DNA of 64,000 nt, from positions 186,001-250,000 of the forward strand of contig CAVQGZ010000008.1 in assembly GCA_963712175.1 (NCBI GenBank). The letters run 5' to 3'. Shown piece after piece: positions 49,223 through 58,910 of this stretch. Positions within the stretch are counted from its first letter, which is position 1; each line of letters begins with the position of its first letter. The notes below the pieces were generated by a model. It was not told where the DNA came from, ran no database searches, and worked only from the letters and a program-made list of their open reading frames with translations. The translations under genes and the position numbers were made by a program. This stretch comes from CAVQGZ01 sp963712175. GTDB lineage: Bacteria; Actinomycetota; Actinomycetes; Jiangellales; Jiangellaceae.

Positions 49223-49336
49223 CTCGGGCGTACGCGAAAGCACACATTGGCTCGCCGGCGCGGAACGTGACCTGCGCAAACACGATGATGAACGGCCCGC
49301 ACATCACGCGAATGTGTGCAGCCGCGTACGCCCGAG
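49223..49336. repeat. REPIN-like paired inverted repeat, copy C (longer, partly degenerate)
   Basis: Arms 49223-49251 and 49308-49336 pair over 29 positions with four mismatches around a 56-base loop. The core is the same as in copies A and B (CGTACGCG... then CACACATT), but the stem extends six bases further out (CTCGGG / CCCGAG) and the middle of the arm has lost pairing. GACCTGC lies 17 bases into the loop, as in copy B. It lies between the divergent genes at 49109 and 49406. Confidence 0.75.
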
Positions 49337-49405
49337 CGCGGCGAAGCGGCGGGCCACCCACGCGGGCTGCCCGGACAGGTCACCCGACCCTTCTAGCCTG
49401 GGATC

Positions 49406-50029
49406 GTGGCCCGCTACTTCGATGTTCACCCGCGAAACCCCCAGCCGCGCACCGTGGCGCAGGTAGCGGCCATGATCGCCGAGGACGACGCCCTGGTGGC
49501 CTACCCGACCGACTCCGGCTACGCGCTGGGGTGCCGCTTCGGCAGCGCACGGGGCCCGGAGCGCATCCGAGAGCTGCGCGGCCTCGACGAACGGCACCAC
49601 TTCACCCTGGTCTGCTCCGACTTCGCGCAGCTCGGCCAGTTCGTGATCCTGGACAACACTGCCTTCCGCGCCATCAAGGCGGCCACACCCGGGCCGTACA
49701 CGTTCATCCTGCCGGCGACCAAAGAGGTGCCGCGACGGCTGGCCCACCCGAAGAAGCGAACCGTCGGAGTTCGCATCCCCGACCACCGCTTCGTGCGTGC
49801 GCTGCTGCGTGAGCTCGCCGAGCCAATCGTGTCCAGCACGCTGCTCCTGCCGGGCGAGCAGGAGCCGATGACCGACGGCTGGCTGATCAAGGAGGAGCTC
49901 GACCGCCAGGTCGACGCCGTCGTCGACACCGGTGACGCCGGCAGCGAGCCGACCACGGTCGTGGACTTCTCCGAGGGCTACCCGGACGTGCTTCGACGCG
50001 GAGCCGGTGATCCGGTGCCGTTCGAGTAG
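49406..50029 (+). CDS. Sua5/YciO/YrdC-family protein (YciO type)
   Basis: 207 residues from GTG 49406. The YrdC fold is clear: VAYPTDSGYALGCRFG, RGLDERHHFTLVC, ATPGPYTFILPATKEVPRR, VGVRIPDH and SSTLLLPGE. The family makes threonylcarbamoyl-AMP for tRNA t6A; the YciO branch has lower or uncertain activity, and the genome should carry a separate tsaC/Sua5. A single gene, convergent with the next one. Confidence 0.86.
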   Translation: MARYFDVHPRNPQPRTVAQVAAMIAEDDALVAYPTDSGYALGCRFGSARGPERIRELRGLDERHHFTLVCSDFAQLGQFVILDNTAFRAIKAATPGPYTFILPATKEVPRRLAHPKKRTVGVRIPDHRFVRALLRELAEPIVSSTLLLPGEQEPMTDGWLIKEELDRQVDAVVDTGDAGSEPTTVVDFSEGYPDVLRRGAGDPVPFE

Positions 50030-50033
50030 CCCC

Positions 50034-51026
50034 TCATCCCTCGTAGGTGTCGTAGAAGGCCGCCAGCCGGGTGCGAACCCGCGTCTGCAGGTACCCGGTG
50101 TCGAGCGCGTGCTGCACCGCGCTGCGGGCCACCGGCAGCGCGGACTCGACGACGACGTCAGCGCTGACCCCCACGTCCGCCAGGACGTCGGCGAGCGGCC
50201 GAGCCCCCTGCCGCGCGAAGAAGGCCTCGACCGACTCCGCCACGACCCGGCGAACCAGAGCGGTGTCACGCAGCGACGACCACTGCTGTGCCACCAGGTC
50301 GACCAGGGTCGCGATCTCGTCGTCGGTCAGCACCGTCGCGAGCGAGGCCACCGGCCGGTCGGCGGCTACCGCCCACCCTTCGGCGGTCATCGTCGCGATC
50401 GTCTCCTGGTTCATCATGCTGTCGATGAAGCGCCGACTGTCCTTGATCGTGTCGGCGATGTTGGAGTCGACGAAGGCGATGAGCTGCCGGTCGACGTTCT
50501 GCTCCAGCCCGGGAGCCGCCGCGCCGAGGCCCCGCTGCCCCAGGCGCACGAGCGAGGACGCCCCGGGGATCCGCTTGGCGAGCACGTTCTCCTTCAACAG
50601 GTAGCTCTTGACGCCTTGGTAGACCACATGGGCGACCAGGCGGCTGTACGCCTTGCTGGTCGTCAGCTGATCGATCAGCTCTCCCCGCGCGTCGTCCATC
50701 CCGGCCAGGGTGGTGGCCCAGCGGACGGCGTCGGCCTCGCTCACGACGTCTTCCACAGTCTCGCCAGAGGCGGCGAACGTCTCCTTGAGCGACACCAGCG
50801 CATCGACAACGATCGCGGAGGCCTGCGGCCCTGACACGGTGTCGACCCACACGAGCGCGGCGTCGGTGACCGCCTCCGGTGACGCCAGGTCGTCGAGCCG
50901 AACGCCGGCGAACCAGTCGAACAGCGACTCCACCTCGGTGTGCACCGTCTCGTCCAGACCGTCGCCTGTCAGCCGGGTCATCTCGAACTGGACGTGGGCG
51001 TCGAGCATGGCGTCATGCGCAGGCAC
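50034..51026 (-). CDS. All-helical hypothetical protein
   Basis: 330 residues from GTG 51024-51026 with AAGGAG ten bases upstream. Predicted almost entirely helical, acidic, with no signal peptide or cofactor motif. Recognisable segments are LTTSKAYSRLVAHVVYQGVK and FIDSMMNQETIATM. It resembles hypothetical proteins of actinobacteria and proteobacteria of unknown role. I cannot name a function. Confidence 0.65.
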   Translation of the reverse strand: MPAHDAMLDAHVQFEMTRLTGDGLDETVHTEVESLFDWFAGVRLDDLASPEAVTDAALVWVDTVSGPQASAIVVDALVSLKETFAASGETVEDVVSEADAVRWATTLAGMDDARGELIDQLTTSKAYSRLVAHVVYQGVKSYLLKENVLAKRIPGASSLVRLGQRGLGAAAPGLEQNVDRQLIAFVDSNIADTIKDSRRFIDSMMNQETIATMTAEGWAVAADRPVASLATVLTDDEIATLVDLVAQQWSSLRDTALVRRVVAESVEAFFARQGARPLADVLADVGVSADVVVESALPVARSAVQHALDTGYLQTRVRTRLAAFYDTYEG

Positions 51027-51233
51027 GAGGTGTCACTCCTTGGTGGGGGACGGCGGCCGGGCAAGCATGTCCTATGCCGCGTCGACGCGCAGGTCACATG
51101 CTCCCGGTGGCGCCGTGGCAGCAGCCGGGATCGGACCGACTTCGCTGCGACTGGCGGTGATCCACGGTTCACTAGGGCCGCGGCTCGACAGGGACGTCCT
51201 GCTGCACGGCCGCGTCCCGAGGAGGAGGACACG

Positions 51234-52262
51234 ATGGCCATCACGACGACGCCGCCTCCCATCCCCGGCGAGCCTCTCGACCCGCCGCCCAAGGCCACCC
51301 CGGACAAGGTGCGCGACCTCGACGCGCAGGCCGGCAAGGTCGGCACCAGCGTCGGGGTCGGCTACCGCGCCTACACGCGCTTCTCGCACGCGAAGGCGAC
51401 CTTGCTGGCCGCCGGAACGACGTACTACATGTTCCTGGCGATGTTCTCCATCATCGCCTTCGGGTACGGCGTCGCGGCCTTCTTCGGTGCCGACCAGCTG
51501 TCGGAGTACCTCACCGAGGCGATCGGCGAGGCGTTCCCCGGGCTGCTGGGGGACGAGGGCATCGACCCGGCCACGCTGCGAGCCGTCGGGCAGACGACCG
51601 GGATCATCGGCCTCATCGGCCTGCTCTACGGTGGTGGCGGCGCGGTGAACGCGGCGAAGCAGTCGATCCACCTCATCTACGGGGCGCCCAAGGACTCGCG
51701 CAACTACGTCGTAGCTCGGGTCATCGGGGTGCTGTGGCTGCTCGCGCTCGGTCCGCTGATCCTGCTCTCGTTCGTGGCGTCCTCGTTCACCGCTGACCTG
51801 TCCGACCGCGCGTTCGAGGCGATCGGCATCGAGTGGGACGGTCCAGGATTCCTCCTGAACATCGCCTCCGCGGTTCTCACGCTGGTCGTGAACTTCCTGG
51901 TCGTGTACCTGCTCCTGGGCAACTTCGGTGGAATTCGTCCGGAGCGCAAGGCCCGGGTGATCGGCGCGGTCGTCGGCGGCCTGGTCATCGAGGTCCTCAA
52001 GACCGTCATGGCGCTGCTCGTCGGCTTCACCATCGACCAGCCTGAGTACGGCGCGCTCGCCGCGCCCATCGGCATACTCTTCGTGCTGTTCCTGCTGTCG
52101 GTCGCCCTCTACGGGGCTGCCGCGCTCACCGCAGGTATCGCGGACCGGGACGTACCGCTCGAGGTCCTCGAGGCCGACGCGGTCGAGGACGCGCAGGCTG
52201 CCGTCGAGGACGCCACAGGCGAGATCCAGGCGATCACCGACGACGCCGCCTCCCAGGACTGA
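51234..52262 (+). CDS. YihY/virulence factor BrkB family membrane protein
   Basis: 342 residues from ATG 51234 with GGAGGAGGA upstream. Six helices with FSHAKATLLAAGTTYYMFLA, a GGGGAVNAAKQSIHLIYG loop and a YALTA-like VALYGAAALTAGIAD end, as in the YihY/BrkB family (formerly annotated ribonuclease BN). An acidic C-terminal tail of about 35 residues (EVLEADAVEDAQAAVED). Function uncertain; possibly a transporter. The next gene starts 17 bases later. Confidence 0.83.
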   Translation: MAITTTPPPIPGEPLDPPPKATPDKVRDLDAQAGKVGTSVGVGYRAYTRFSHAKATLLAAGTTYYMFLAMFSIIAFGYGVAAFFGADQLSEYLTEAIGEAFPGLLGDEGIDPATLRAVGQTTGIIGLIGLLYGGGGAVNAAKQSIHLIYGAPKDSRNYVVARVIGVLWLLALGPLILLSFVASSFTADLSDRAFEAIGIEWDGPGFLLNIASAVLTLVVNFLVVYLLLGNFGGIRPERKARVIGAVVGGLVIEVLKTVMALLVGFTIDQPEYGALAAPIGILFVLFLLSVALYGAAALTAGIADRDVPLEVLEADAVEDAQAAVEDATGEIQAITDDAASQD

Positions 52263-52278
52263 CGCGGGACACACCACG

Positions 52279-53538
52279 ATGCCGGCGCTGTCCGTCCAGC
52301 GGGAACGCCTTCGCTCGCGGCTCTGGCCGATCCCGGCAGTGGCTGCCCTCTGCGCGGGCGTTCTCGCCGTGCTGCTGTCGAGGGTTCGCCCGGGGACCGA
52401 CAGCGGCCAGGTCTGGTGGCCCGGTGAGCCCTCCTCGGCGCGTGGTCTGCTCGAGGTACTCGCCGGCTCGTCCCTTACCGTCGTGGCATTGGTCTTCAGC
52501 CTTCAGGTCGTGGCGCTCCAGCTGGCCGCGACCCAGTACTCCCCACGGCTGCTGCGTACGCACGCCCGAGACGGCTGGATCCAGGGCTCGCTGGCCGTCC
52601 TGCTCTCCACCTTCGTGTTCGCTCTGGTCACGCTGGCGCTGTTCGGGACGGTGGACAGGCCCCCACGGGTGTCGGTGACCGTCGCCGTGCTGCTCGGCCT
52701 CGCCAGCGTCGCCGCGCTCGTCGGCGTGGTCGCCCACATCGTGGTATCGCTGCGCGTCGAGACGATGCTGGCCGAGATACATGCCGATGCCGAGGTCGTC
52801 GTCCGAGCCACGCTGGAGCACGACATCGGCCCGGCCCCTACCCAGTGGCCGCCGCCGCACCGCGCTGGGGACGGCTCGGCGGCGGTCCGCTCGAGACACT
52901 CGGGGTTCGTCCAGGCAGTCGACCGGGACCGCATCATCGCCTGGGCCGAGGAGAACGACGGACTTGTGCGCCTGGACGTGGCGCCGGGGGACCACGTGCT
53001 CACCGACCAGCCGGTCGGGCGAGTCTGGGCCGCGACATCCGACACCGACGCCGTGGTCGAGTCCATCCTCGTCGGCTTCGAGCGGACGCCCGACGAGGAC
53101 CCCGGGTTCGGGCTGGTTCAGCTGACCGACATCGCGATGCGTGCCCTCTCGCCAAGTCTCAACGACCCGACGACGGCGGTTCACACCATCGGGCACCTGG
53201 CGTCGCTGCTCGGCCTGGTCGCCCAACGAGACGCCGGAGCCGTGCGTCGGGTGCAGGGCGAGCACGAGGTGCGGCTCCTGGAGCGCGTGACGTCGCGGGA
53301 GGACACCATCGCCGGAGTCTGCCGCCCGATCGTGCGCGCGGGTGCTTCGCACCCGGAGGTTCTGCTCGCGGTCGCCGACATGCTGACCTACCTGCGCACT
53401 CGAGCCCCCGACCTGGCGCCGGCCCTAGCCGACGAGGGTCACTACGTCGCTCGGGCGGGCGAGCGCTCGTTGCCCGATCCCGACGACCGGGCGATGGTCG
53501 TCGCTCGGCTGAGGGGGGTCGCGAGCCCCCGGCGATGA
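52279..53538 (+). CDS. DUF2254 membrane protein
   Basis: 419 residues from ATG 52279. Four membrane helices in the first 160 residues, with the family string VVALVFSLQVVALQLAATQ, then YSPRLL, and a cytoplasmic domain with SGFVQAVDRDRIIAWA, DIAMRALSPSLNDPTTA and the Asp/Glu-rich end. DUF2254 is common in soil bacteria and its role is not known. It is probably co-transcribed with the YihY gene. Confidence 0.85.
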   Translation: MPALSVQRERLRSRLWPIPAVAALCAGVLAVLLSRVRPGTDSGQVWWPGEPSSARGLLEVLAGSSLTVVALVFSLQVVALQLAATQYSPRLLRTHARDGWIQGSLAVLLSTFVFALVTLALFGTVDRPPRVSVTVAVLLGLASVAALVGVVAHIVVSLRVETMLAEIHADAEVVVRATLEHDIGPAPTQWPPPHRAGDGSAAVRSRHSGFVQAVDRDRIIAWAEENDGLVRLDVAPGDHVLTDQPVGRVWAATSDTDAVVESILVGFERTPDEDPGFGLVQLTDIAMRALSPSLNDPTTAVHTIGHLASLLGLVAQRDAGAVRRVQGEHEVRLLERVTSREDTIAGVCRPIVRAGASHPEVLLAVADMLTYLRTRAPDLAPALADEGHYVARAGERSLPDPDDRAMVVARLRGVASPRR

Positions 53539-53550
53539 CGACGTGGCTGC

Positions 53551-54828
53551 TCACGTCGAGGGCCCCTGCCGGGCGCGGGCTGCATCGAGGCGGGACATCG
53601 CGGGCCCAGCGCTGATGCCGTGGATGACGACGGACAGCAGGACGGTGAACGCCACGGCCGACCACAGGGCCTCGTACTGAGCCAACGCCGTCTGGCCGGC
53701 GGCGTAGGCGAGGTAGTAGAACGAGCCGATCCCGCGCACGCCGAAGAACGCAACCGCCCACCGGTCTCCGGCCGGGAGCCCGCACCCGGCCAGCGACAGC
53801 CAGCCGACCAGGGGGCGGACGACGAAGACGAGTGCCACCGCGACGACGACCGCGCCAGGCGTCAGGGCCGCCAGCAGACCCTCGGCGCAGGCGTAGCCGA
53901 GGGCCAGCAGCACGGCAAGCGTGAGCAGGCGCTCGATCTGCTCCACGAACTCGTGCAGGACTCGGTGGTAGTCGTGCTCGCGCTCGTAGGCGCGCAGCAC
54001 GAGAGCAGCCACGAAGACGGCGAGAAAGCCGTACCCACCGACGACCTCGGTGGTCCCGTACACCACGAAGACGGCTGCGAGGGCGACCAGCGCCTCAGAC
54101 GTCTCGGCGAACCGCAGGTAGCGCGCCGGTCGGGCGAAGGTGAGCCTGGCGAGGACCCATCCGGTGGCCATGCCGGCGGCGATACCGATCGCGACCTTGC
54201 CGAGAAGCTCCCACGCCAGCCACCCGGGCCCCCAGGCAGCGATCCCCCCGGTGGTGAGAAAGACCGCCGCGTAGACGAAGGGGAACGCCAGGCCGTCGTT
54301 GAGGCCGGCCTCGGACGTCAGGGCGAAGCGGACGTCGTCCTCGTCCTCGCGCTTGTCGTCCGACGGTCCGCCGACCTGCACCTCGGAGGCCAGCACAGGG
54401 TCGGTGGGGGCGAGGACAGCCCCGAGCAGCAGGGCACTGGCCGGAAGCAGGCCGGCCACGCCCCAGCCGAGCACGGCCACGATCGCGATGCACAGCGGCA
54501 TCGCGATGCCCAGGAGCCGCCAGGTCGTCGCCCACCGCCGCCACCCGAACGGCCTGTCGATCGCGAGCCCCACACCGAAGAGGGCGACGATGACGACGAC
54601 CTCCGTCACGTGCTCGATGGTGGCCCGCACGGCTTCCTGGGACAGCTCTGCCAGTCCCAGCGTCGGCAGGTCCAACGGCAGCAGCCCCAGCAGCAGTCCG
54701 GCAGCCACGAACACCATCGGCGCGGAGAAGGCCCGCCCTGCAGCGATGCGCGGCAGCCAGGCACCCAGCAGCAGTGCCAGCCCTGCGACGAGGAACAGCA
54801 GGTCCGACGTCGCGACGTTCAGGCTCAT
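53551..54828 (-). CDS. Cation/proton antiporter (CPA1-like)
   Basis: 425 residues from ATG 54826-54828. Twelve or so hydrophobic segments, with the antiporter motifs LLLGAVLAPTDPVLASEVQVG (first part of the ion site), FALTSEAGLNDGLAFPFVY (the ND pair in the essential helix), FAETSEALVALAAVF and FFGVRGIGSFYYL. These are typical of Na+(K+)/H+ antiporters of the NhaP type. Convergent with DUF2254 and divergent from the ClC gene, 78 bases between starts. Confidence 0.87.
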   Translation of the reverse strand: MSLNVATSDLLFLVAGLALLLGAWLPRIAAGRAFSAPMVFVAAGLLLGLLPLDLPTLGLAELSQEAVRATIEHVTEVVVIVALFGVGLAIDRPFGWRRWATTWRLLGIAMPLCIAIVAVLGWGVAGLLPASALLLGAVLAPTDPVLASEVQVGGPSDDKREDEDDVRFALTSEAGLNDGLAFPFVYAAVFLTTGGIAAWGPGWLAWELLGKVAIGIAAGMATGWVLARLTFARPARYLRFAETSEALVALAAVFVVYGTTEVVGGYGFLAVFVAALVLRAYEREHDYHRVLHEFVEQIERLLTLAVLLALGYACAEGLLAALTPGAVVVAVALVFVVRPLVGWLSLAGCGLPAGDRWAVAFFGVRGIGSFYYLAYAAGQTALAQYEALWSAVAFTVLLSVVIHGISAGPAMSRLDAARARQGPST

Positions 54829-54906
54829 TGCAGGCTCAGGGCGTCGAGCGGAGGTCGGGCACGGCGCCATCCAAGCACCCCGACATGGCTCCCTGGGTGG
54901 CGATGA

Positions 54907-56253
54907 GTGCCAGAGTGCTCCCTCGTGGGACACGACGCCGCGGTGGCGACCGGTCCGGCGCCGGTCGACCGAGCCTTCATCGGCCTTCTCGGACGCGCCG
55001 CCGTCGTCGGCCCCGTCGCTGCCGCGGCGGCGACCGCCTTCGTCGTCACCGAGCACGAGCTCACGTCCCTGATCTGGGAGCACCTGCCCACCCGGCTGGG
55101 CTTCAGCGAGGTGCCGTGGTGGTGGGCGGTCGCGATGCTGAGCGTTGGAGCCCTCCTGACGGCGCTGGCGCTGGGCCTGCCCGGGCACGGGGGTCACTCG
55201 CCGCTGGACGGCTTCGCCTTCGACGTCGGCCCCCGGGTTGCGGTGTCGGCGGTGGCTGCCGCACTGGCATCCCTGAGCTTCGGGGCGGTGCTCGGACCTG
55301 AGGCGCCTGCCCTCGCCATCGGAACGGCGACCGGCTTCGTCGTGGCGGGGATCGGCAAGGTCGACCCGAGCCGACTTGACGGCCATCGACGGTTGTTGAT
55401 GATGGCTGGGGGGATGGCCGCATTCGGCGCCGTGCTCGGGAACCCGATCGCGCTGGCGGTGTTCATCCTGGAGGCCGCCCTTGTCGCCCGACGCACGGCC
55501 GGCGCACCGTTGGCGCTCGCGCCCGTGGCCCTGGCGTTGGCAACGGGCTACCTGGTTCAGGTGGGCGTCGGTCAGTGGGCGGGCCTGGGAGAGGTCGTCC
55601 TGGCTCTGCCCACGGCGCCGGCCTACCCGACTGTGCTGGCTGCCGACATCCTTGTCGCAGTCCCGCTGGGCCTCGCCGTGGCCGTCATCATCCACGTCGC
55701 CTTCCTCGGTGGGGGGCGGATGGCTCACGCCATGGTGCACAGACCCCGCGTGCTGCTCCTCGTCCTGTCCGCGTGGGGGATAGCGGGGCTGGCACTGATG
55801 GCTCGAGCGCTCGTGGACGCGCCGCTGAACCAGGTGCTCTTCTCCGGCCAGGCAACGGTGGGTGGTGTGTTGACGGCAACCTCGGCGTCAAGCCTGCTCG
55901 TCGTCGTTATCGCGAAGTCGTTGGCCTACTCGATCTCGCTCGGGAGCGGGTTTCGCGGCGGGGCGGTCTTTCCCGCCATCTCCATCGGGGTCGGCGTGGC
56001 CGTCGTCGCAGCGCTGGTCGTCGGCCCGGCCAGCGTGACCGGTCTCGCGGCTGCGGGTGTCGCCGCGGCCGTGGCAGCAGTCATCCGGCTGCCGTTCTCC
56101 AGCGCCCTGCTGGCGACGCTGCTCCTCGCTCAGGCGGGGCTGGCGGTCACCTCGCCTGCGCTGGTCGGGGCGGTGGTGGGCCTGCTCACCGTGCTCGTGC
56201 TCGACCGACGGCTGGGGCCGAGGCTCGTCGGCCCTACCCACCCCGCTGACTGA
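54907..56253 (+). CDS. ClC-family chloride channel/antiporter
   Basis: 448 residues from GTG 54907 (GTG 54925 is possible). About ten to twelve membrane helices. The second ClC signature GAVLGPEAPALAIG (GxEAP form of GKEGP) and GSGFRGGAVFPAISIGVG are clear; the first, GSGIP-like, is weak, as in distant ClC proteins. The gating Glu is present in GPEAP. Possibly a Cl-/H+ exchanger; with the antiporter divergently beside it, pH or ion homeostasis is likely. Confidence 0.82.
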   Translation: MPECSLVGHDAAVATGPAPVDRAFIGLLGRAAVVGPVAAAAATAFVVTEHELTSLIWEHLPTRLGFSEVPWWWAVAMLSVGALLTALALGLPGHGGHSPLDGFAFDVGPRVAVSAVAAALASLSFGAVLGPEAPALAIGTATGFVVAGIGKVDPSRLDGHRRLLMMAGGMAAFGAVLGNPIALAVFILEAALVARRTAGAPLALAPVALALATGYLVQVGVGQWAGLGEVVLALPTAPAYPTVLAADILVAVPLGLAVAVIIHVAFLGGGRMAHAMVHRPRVLLLVLSAWGIAGLALMARALVDAPLNQVLFSGQATVGGVLTATSASSLLVVVIAKSLAYSISLGSGFRGGAVFPAISIGVGVAVVAALVVGPASVTGLAAAGVAAAVAAVIRLPFSSALLATLLLAQAGLAVTSPALVGAVVGLLTVLVLDRRLGPRLVGPTHPAD

Positions 56254-56323
56254 GCAGGGACCAACAGACTCTGGCCACCGCGGTCACCAGGGCGTTCACT
56301 AGCGTTGTTGGAGGTGATCCGAC

Positions 56324-57412
56324 GTGGTCGTCGAGTCCGCCCACCCGACCAGCGCCTGGCACACGCGGGACGACGGGCGCATCCAGTGCGACGTCTGCCC
56401 GCGTGGCTGCGCGCTGAACGACGGTCAACGCGGTCTCTGCTTCGTCCGCCGCCGGCTGGGTGACCAGATCGTGCTCACGACGTACGGGCGCAGCAGCGGG
56501 TTCTGCGTGGACCCCATCGAGAAGAAGCCGCTCAACCACTTCCTCCCCGGCTCGGCGGTGCTCTCGTTCGGGACGGCGGGCTGCAACCTGACGTGTCGGT
56601 TCTGCCAGAACTGGGACATCTCGAAGAGCCGCGAGATCGACACGTTGGCCGACGCTGCAACTCCTGGGCGGATCGCTGCCACGGCGGCTGAGCTCGGCTG
56701 CCGGTCGGTCGCGTTCACCTACAACGACCCGACCATCTTCTACGAGTACGCCCGCGACACCGCGGTCGCGTGCCACGAGGTCGGGCTGCGGGCGGTGTCA
56801 GTCACTGCCGGCTACATGCTTGCCGGACCGCGGGCGGACATGTACGCGCACATGGACGCCGCCAACGTCGACCTGAAGTCCTTCGACGACGACGTCTACC
56901 GGCGGGTGTGCTCGGCCCGGCTGGCCCCTGTTCTGGAGACGATCGAGTACCTCGTGACGCAGACCCCGGTGTGGGTCGAGCTCACGACACTTCTCATCCC
57001 CGGGCTCAACGACTCCGACGCCGAGATCGACTCCATGACCTCCTGGGTCGTCGACCGGCTCGGCGCAGACGTGCCCATGCACTTCACGGCCTTCCACCCC
57101 GACTTCAAGATGCGCGACCGGCCGCCGACCCCACCGGCCACCCTCACCCGGGCCCGTCGTATCGCGATCTCGAACGGGGTCCGCTTCGCCTACACCGGCA
57201 ACGTCCACGACGGTGACGGCGGGACGACGACGTGTCCGTCCTGCGGCCTGGTCCTCGTCCGTCGCGACTGGTACGTGCTGAGCGAGTACCGCCTCACCGA
57301 CGACGGCCGCTGTGGGCGCTGCGGCGAGTCTCTTCCCGGCGTCTTCGACGGACCCGTGGGCGACTGGGGTGCGAAGCGCCTGCCGGTACGCCTGGCCGAG
57401 GCAGCGCCGTGA
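56324..57412 (+). CDS. amrS: AmmeMemoRadiSam system radical SAM enzyme
   Basis: 362 residues from GTG 56324 with GGAGG upstream. The radical SAM cluster motif is CNLTCRFC (CxxxCxxC) following the GTAG stretch. The N-terminus carries CDVCPRGC and the C-terminus two zinc-ribbon-like pairs CPSC and CGRC. SAM-binding glycine regions follow, with FTYNDPTIFYEYA and NVDLKSFDDDVYR. This is the AmrS branch of PflA-like enzymes. Start of the three-gene AmmeMemoRadiSam operon, whose reaction is not established. Confidence 0.92.
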   Translation: MVVESAHPTSAWHTRDDGRIQCDVCPRGCALNDGQRGLCFVRRRLGDQIVLTTYGRSSGFCVDPIEKKPLNHFLPGSAVLSFGTAGCNLTCRFCQNWDISKSREIDTLADAATPGRIAATAAELGCRSVAFTYNDPTIFYEYARDTAVACHEVGLRAVSVTAGYMLAGPRADMYAHMDAANVDLKSFDDDVYRRVCSARLAPVLETIEYLVTQTPVWVELTTLLIPGLNDSDAEIDSMTSWVVDRLGADVPMHFTAFHPDFKMRDRPPTPPATLTRARRIAISNGVRFAYTGNVHDGDGGTTTCPSCGLVLVRRDWYVLSEYRLTDDGRCGRCGESLPGVFDGPVGDWGAKRLPVRLAEAAP

Positions 57413-58233
57413 GGGCCCGCGCTGCGGTGCGCCGGCCCGCGGTCGCGGGGCTCTTCTACCCAGCAGATCCCGCTGTCCTGGACGCCGCTGTGCTCGCGTA
57501 CCTGTCGGCCCCCGCGCCCGAACCGCCCCCGCCGGTCACGCGCCTGCGCGCCCTCGTCGTGCCGCATGCCGGGTACGTCTACTCCGGCCCCACCGCGGGC
57601 GTCGCCTACCGGCTGCTGCCTTCCGTGGCAGCGCGGGTCAGGCGGGTGCTGCTGCTCGGACCTCCCCACCGGGTTCCGGTGTGGGGGGTCGAGGCGAGCG
57701 GCGCCGACGCCTGGGAGTCCCCGTTGGGCGTTCTCCCCGTGGACGCCGCGGGTCGCCGTCACCTGGTCGAGGCCGACGCGGCATCGGGGCGAGCGCTGGT
57801 CGCCGTCGCTGATGTCGCCCACGCACCTGAGCACAGCCTGGAGGTGCAGATCCCGTTCCTGCAGGCCACGCTGCCGGGCGTGCCAGTGCTGCCCGTCCTC
57901 GTCGGGGACGCTGACCCGAACGAGGTGGCCGACCTGGTCGAGCCGTGGTGGGTCGACGACTCGCTCGTCGTCGTGAGTACCGACCTGTCGCACTACGAGC
58001 CTGATGCCGCGGCCCGTAGGCATGACGCACGGACCAGCGCGGCGATCATCGCCTGCGACACCTCGCGCATCGGCGATGCCGACGCGTGCGGGGCCCAGGC
58101 GCTGCGGGTCCTGCTGTCCGTGGCCCGTCGGCACGGCGCTGTCGTGCACGAGCTGGATCGTCGGACATCGGCCGACACGGCGGGGTCCGCAGACCGGGTC
58201 GTGGGCTACGGCGCCTTCGCCGTGGAGGGTTGA
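57409..58233 (+). CDS. amrB: AmmeMemoRadiSam system protein B (Memo family)
   Basis: 274 residues from GTG 57409, overlapping amrS by four bases. Memo-type motifs: VVPHAGYVYSGPTAGVAYR, LLGPPHRVP, HAPEHSLEVQIPFLQ and VSTDLSHYEP, with His positions matching the metal site of human MEMO1. The fold is related to LigB-type dioxygenases. Its partners are AmrS and AmrA; the shared substrate is unknown. Confidence 0.92.
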   Translation: MRARAAVRRPAVAGLFYPADPAVLDAAVLAYLSAPAPEPPPPVTRLRALVVPHAGYVYSGPTAGVAYRLLPSVAARVRRVLLLGPPHRVPVWGVEASGADAWESPLGVLPVDAAGRRHLVEADAASGRALVAVADVAHAPEHSLEVQIPFLQATLPGVPVLPVLVGDADPNEVADLVEPWWVDDSLVVVSTDLSHYEPDAAARRHDARTSAAIIACDTSRIGDADACGAQALRVLLSVARRHGAVVHELDRRTSADTAGSADRVVGYGAFAVEG

Positions 58234-58826
58234 TGCTGGAGCAGCAGGACCGCGACGAGATGCTGCGCATCGCCGTGCGGGCCGTCGCCGAGCCTCTTGC
58301 CCACGGGCGTCGATGGCTGCCGGACCTCACCGAGATGGCGCCCGCCCTGCGTGACCCGGGCGCCTGCTTCGTGACGCTGCGCCGCAGCCAGCGTCTGCTG
58401 GGATGCATCGGGTCGCTGGTGCCGCACCGCCCGCTCGGGGTTGACGTGGCCCACAACGCGGCAGCCGCCGCCTTCGACGACCCTCGACTCCCGGCGGTCA
58501 CGGTGGCCGACATGGCTGCCCTCGACGTGCACGTGAGCGTCCTCGGTCCACTGCGCGTGCTTCCCGTCGCCGGGTGGGCCGAGCTCGCCGACGCGCTGCG
58601 GCCGGGTGAGGACGGGCTGCTCGTGACCGACGGGCGACACCGCGCCACGTTCCTTCCGTCGGTATGGGGCGAGCTGGCGACTCCCCAGGAGTTCTTGGAC
58701 GCCCTGTGGGTCAAGGCGGGCATGCGCCCTGGGGTCTGGCCGGCCGACCTGCAGGTCAGCCGGTACTCCGTCGAGGAGTTCGGCAGCCCGGCACGCGACG
58801 TGCGTGAGCTCGGCGGAGCCACGTAG
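58233..58826 (+). CDS. amrA: AmmeMemoRadiSam system protein A (AMMECR1 family)
   Basis: 197 residues from ATG 58233, sharing its A with the amrB stop (TGATG). The AMMECR1 core is FVTLRRSQRLLGCIGSL, followed by NAAAAAFDDPRLPAV and LPSVWGELATPQEFLDALWVKAG. Human AMMECR1 has the related LRGCIG motif. Last gene of the amr operon; a MarR-type regulator follows 84 bases later. Confidence 0.92.
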   Translation: MLEQQDRDEMLRIAVRAVAEPLAHGRRWLPDLTEMAPALRDPGACFVTLRRSQRLLGCIGSLVPHRPLGVDVAHNAAAAAFDDPRLPAVTVADMAALDVHVSVLGPLRVLPVAGWAELADALRPGEDGLLVTDGRHRATFLPSVWGELATPQEFLDALWVKAGMRPGVWPADLQVSRYSVEEFGSPARDVRELGGAT

Positions 58827-58910
58827 CCGCCGGCACGCCAGGCGCTGCGCCGGGGCTTTTCCGGGACCAAGTACCTGCCCGCGGACAACGCTGCGGGATA
58901 CAGTCACCGC

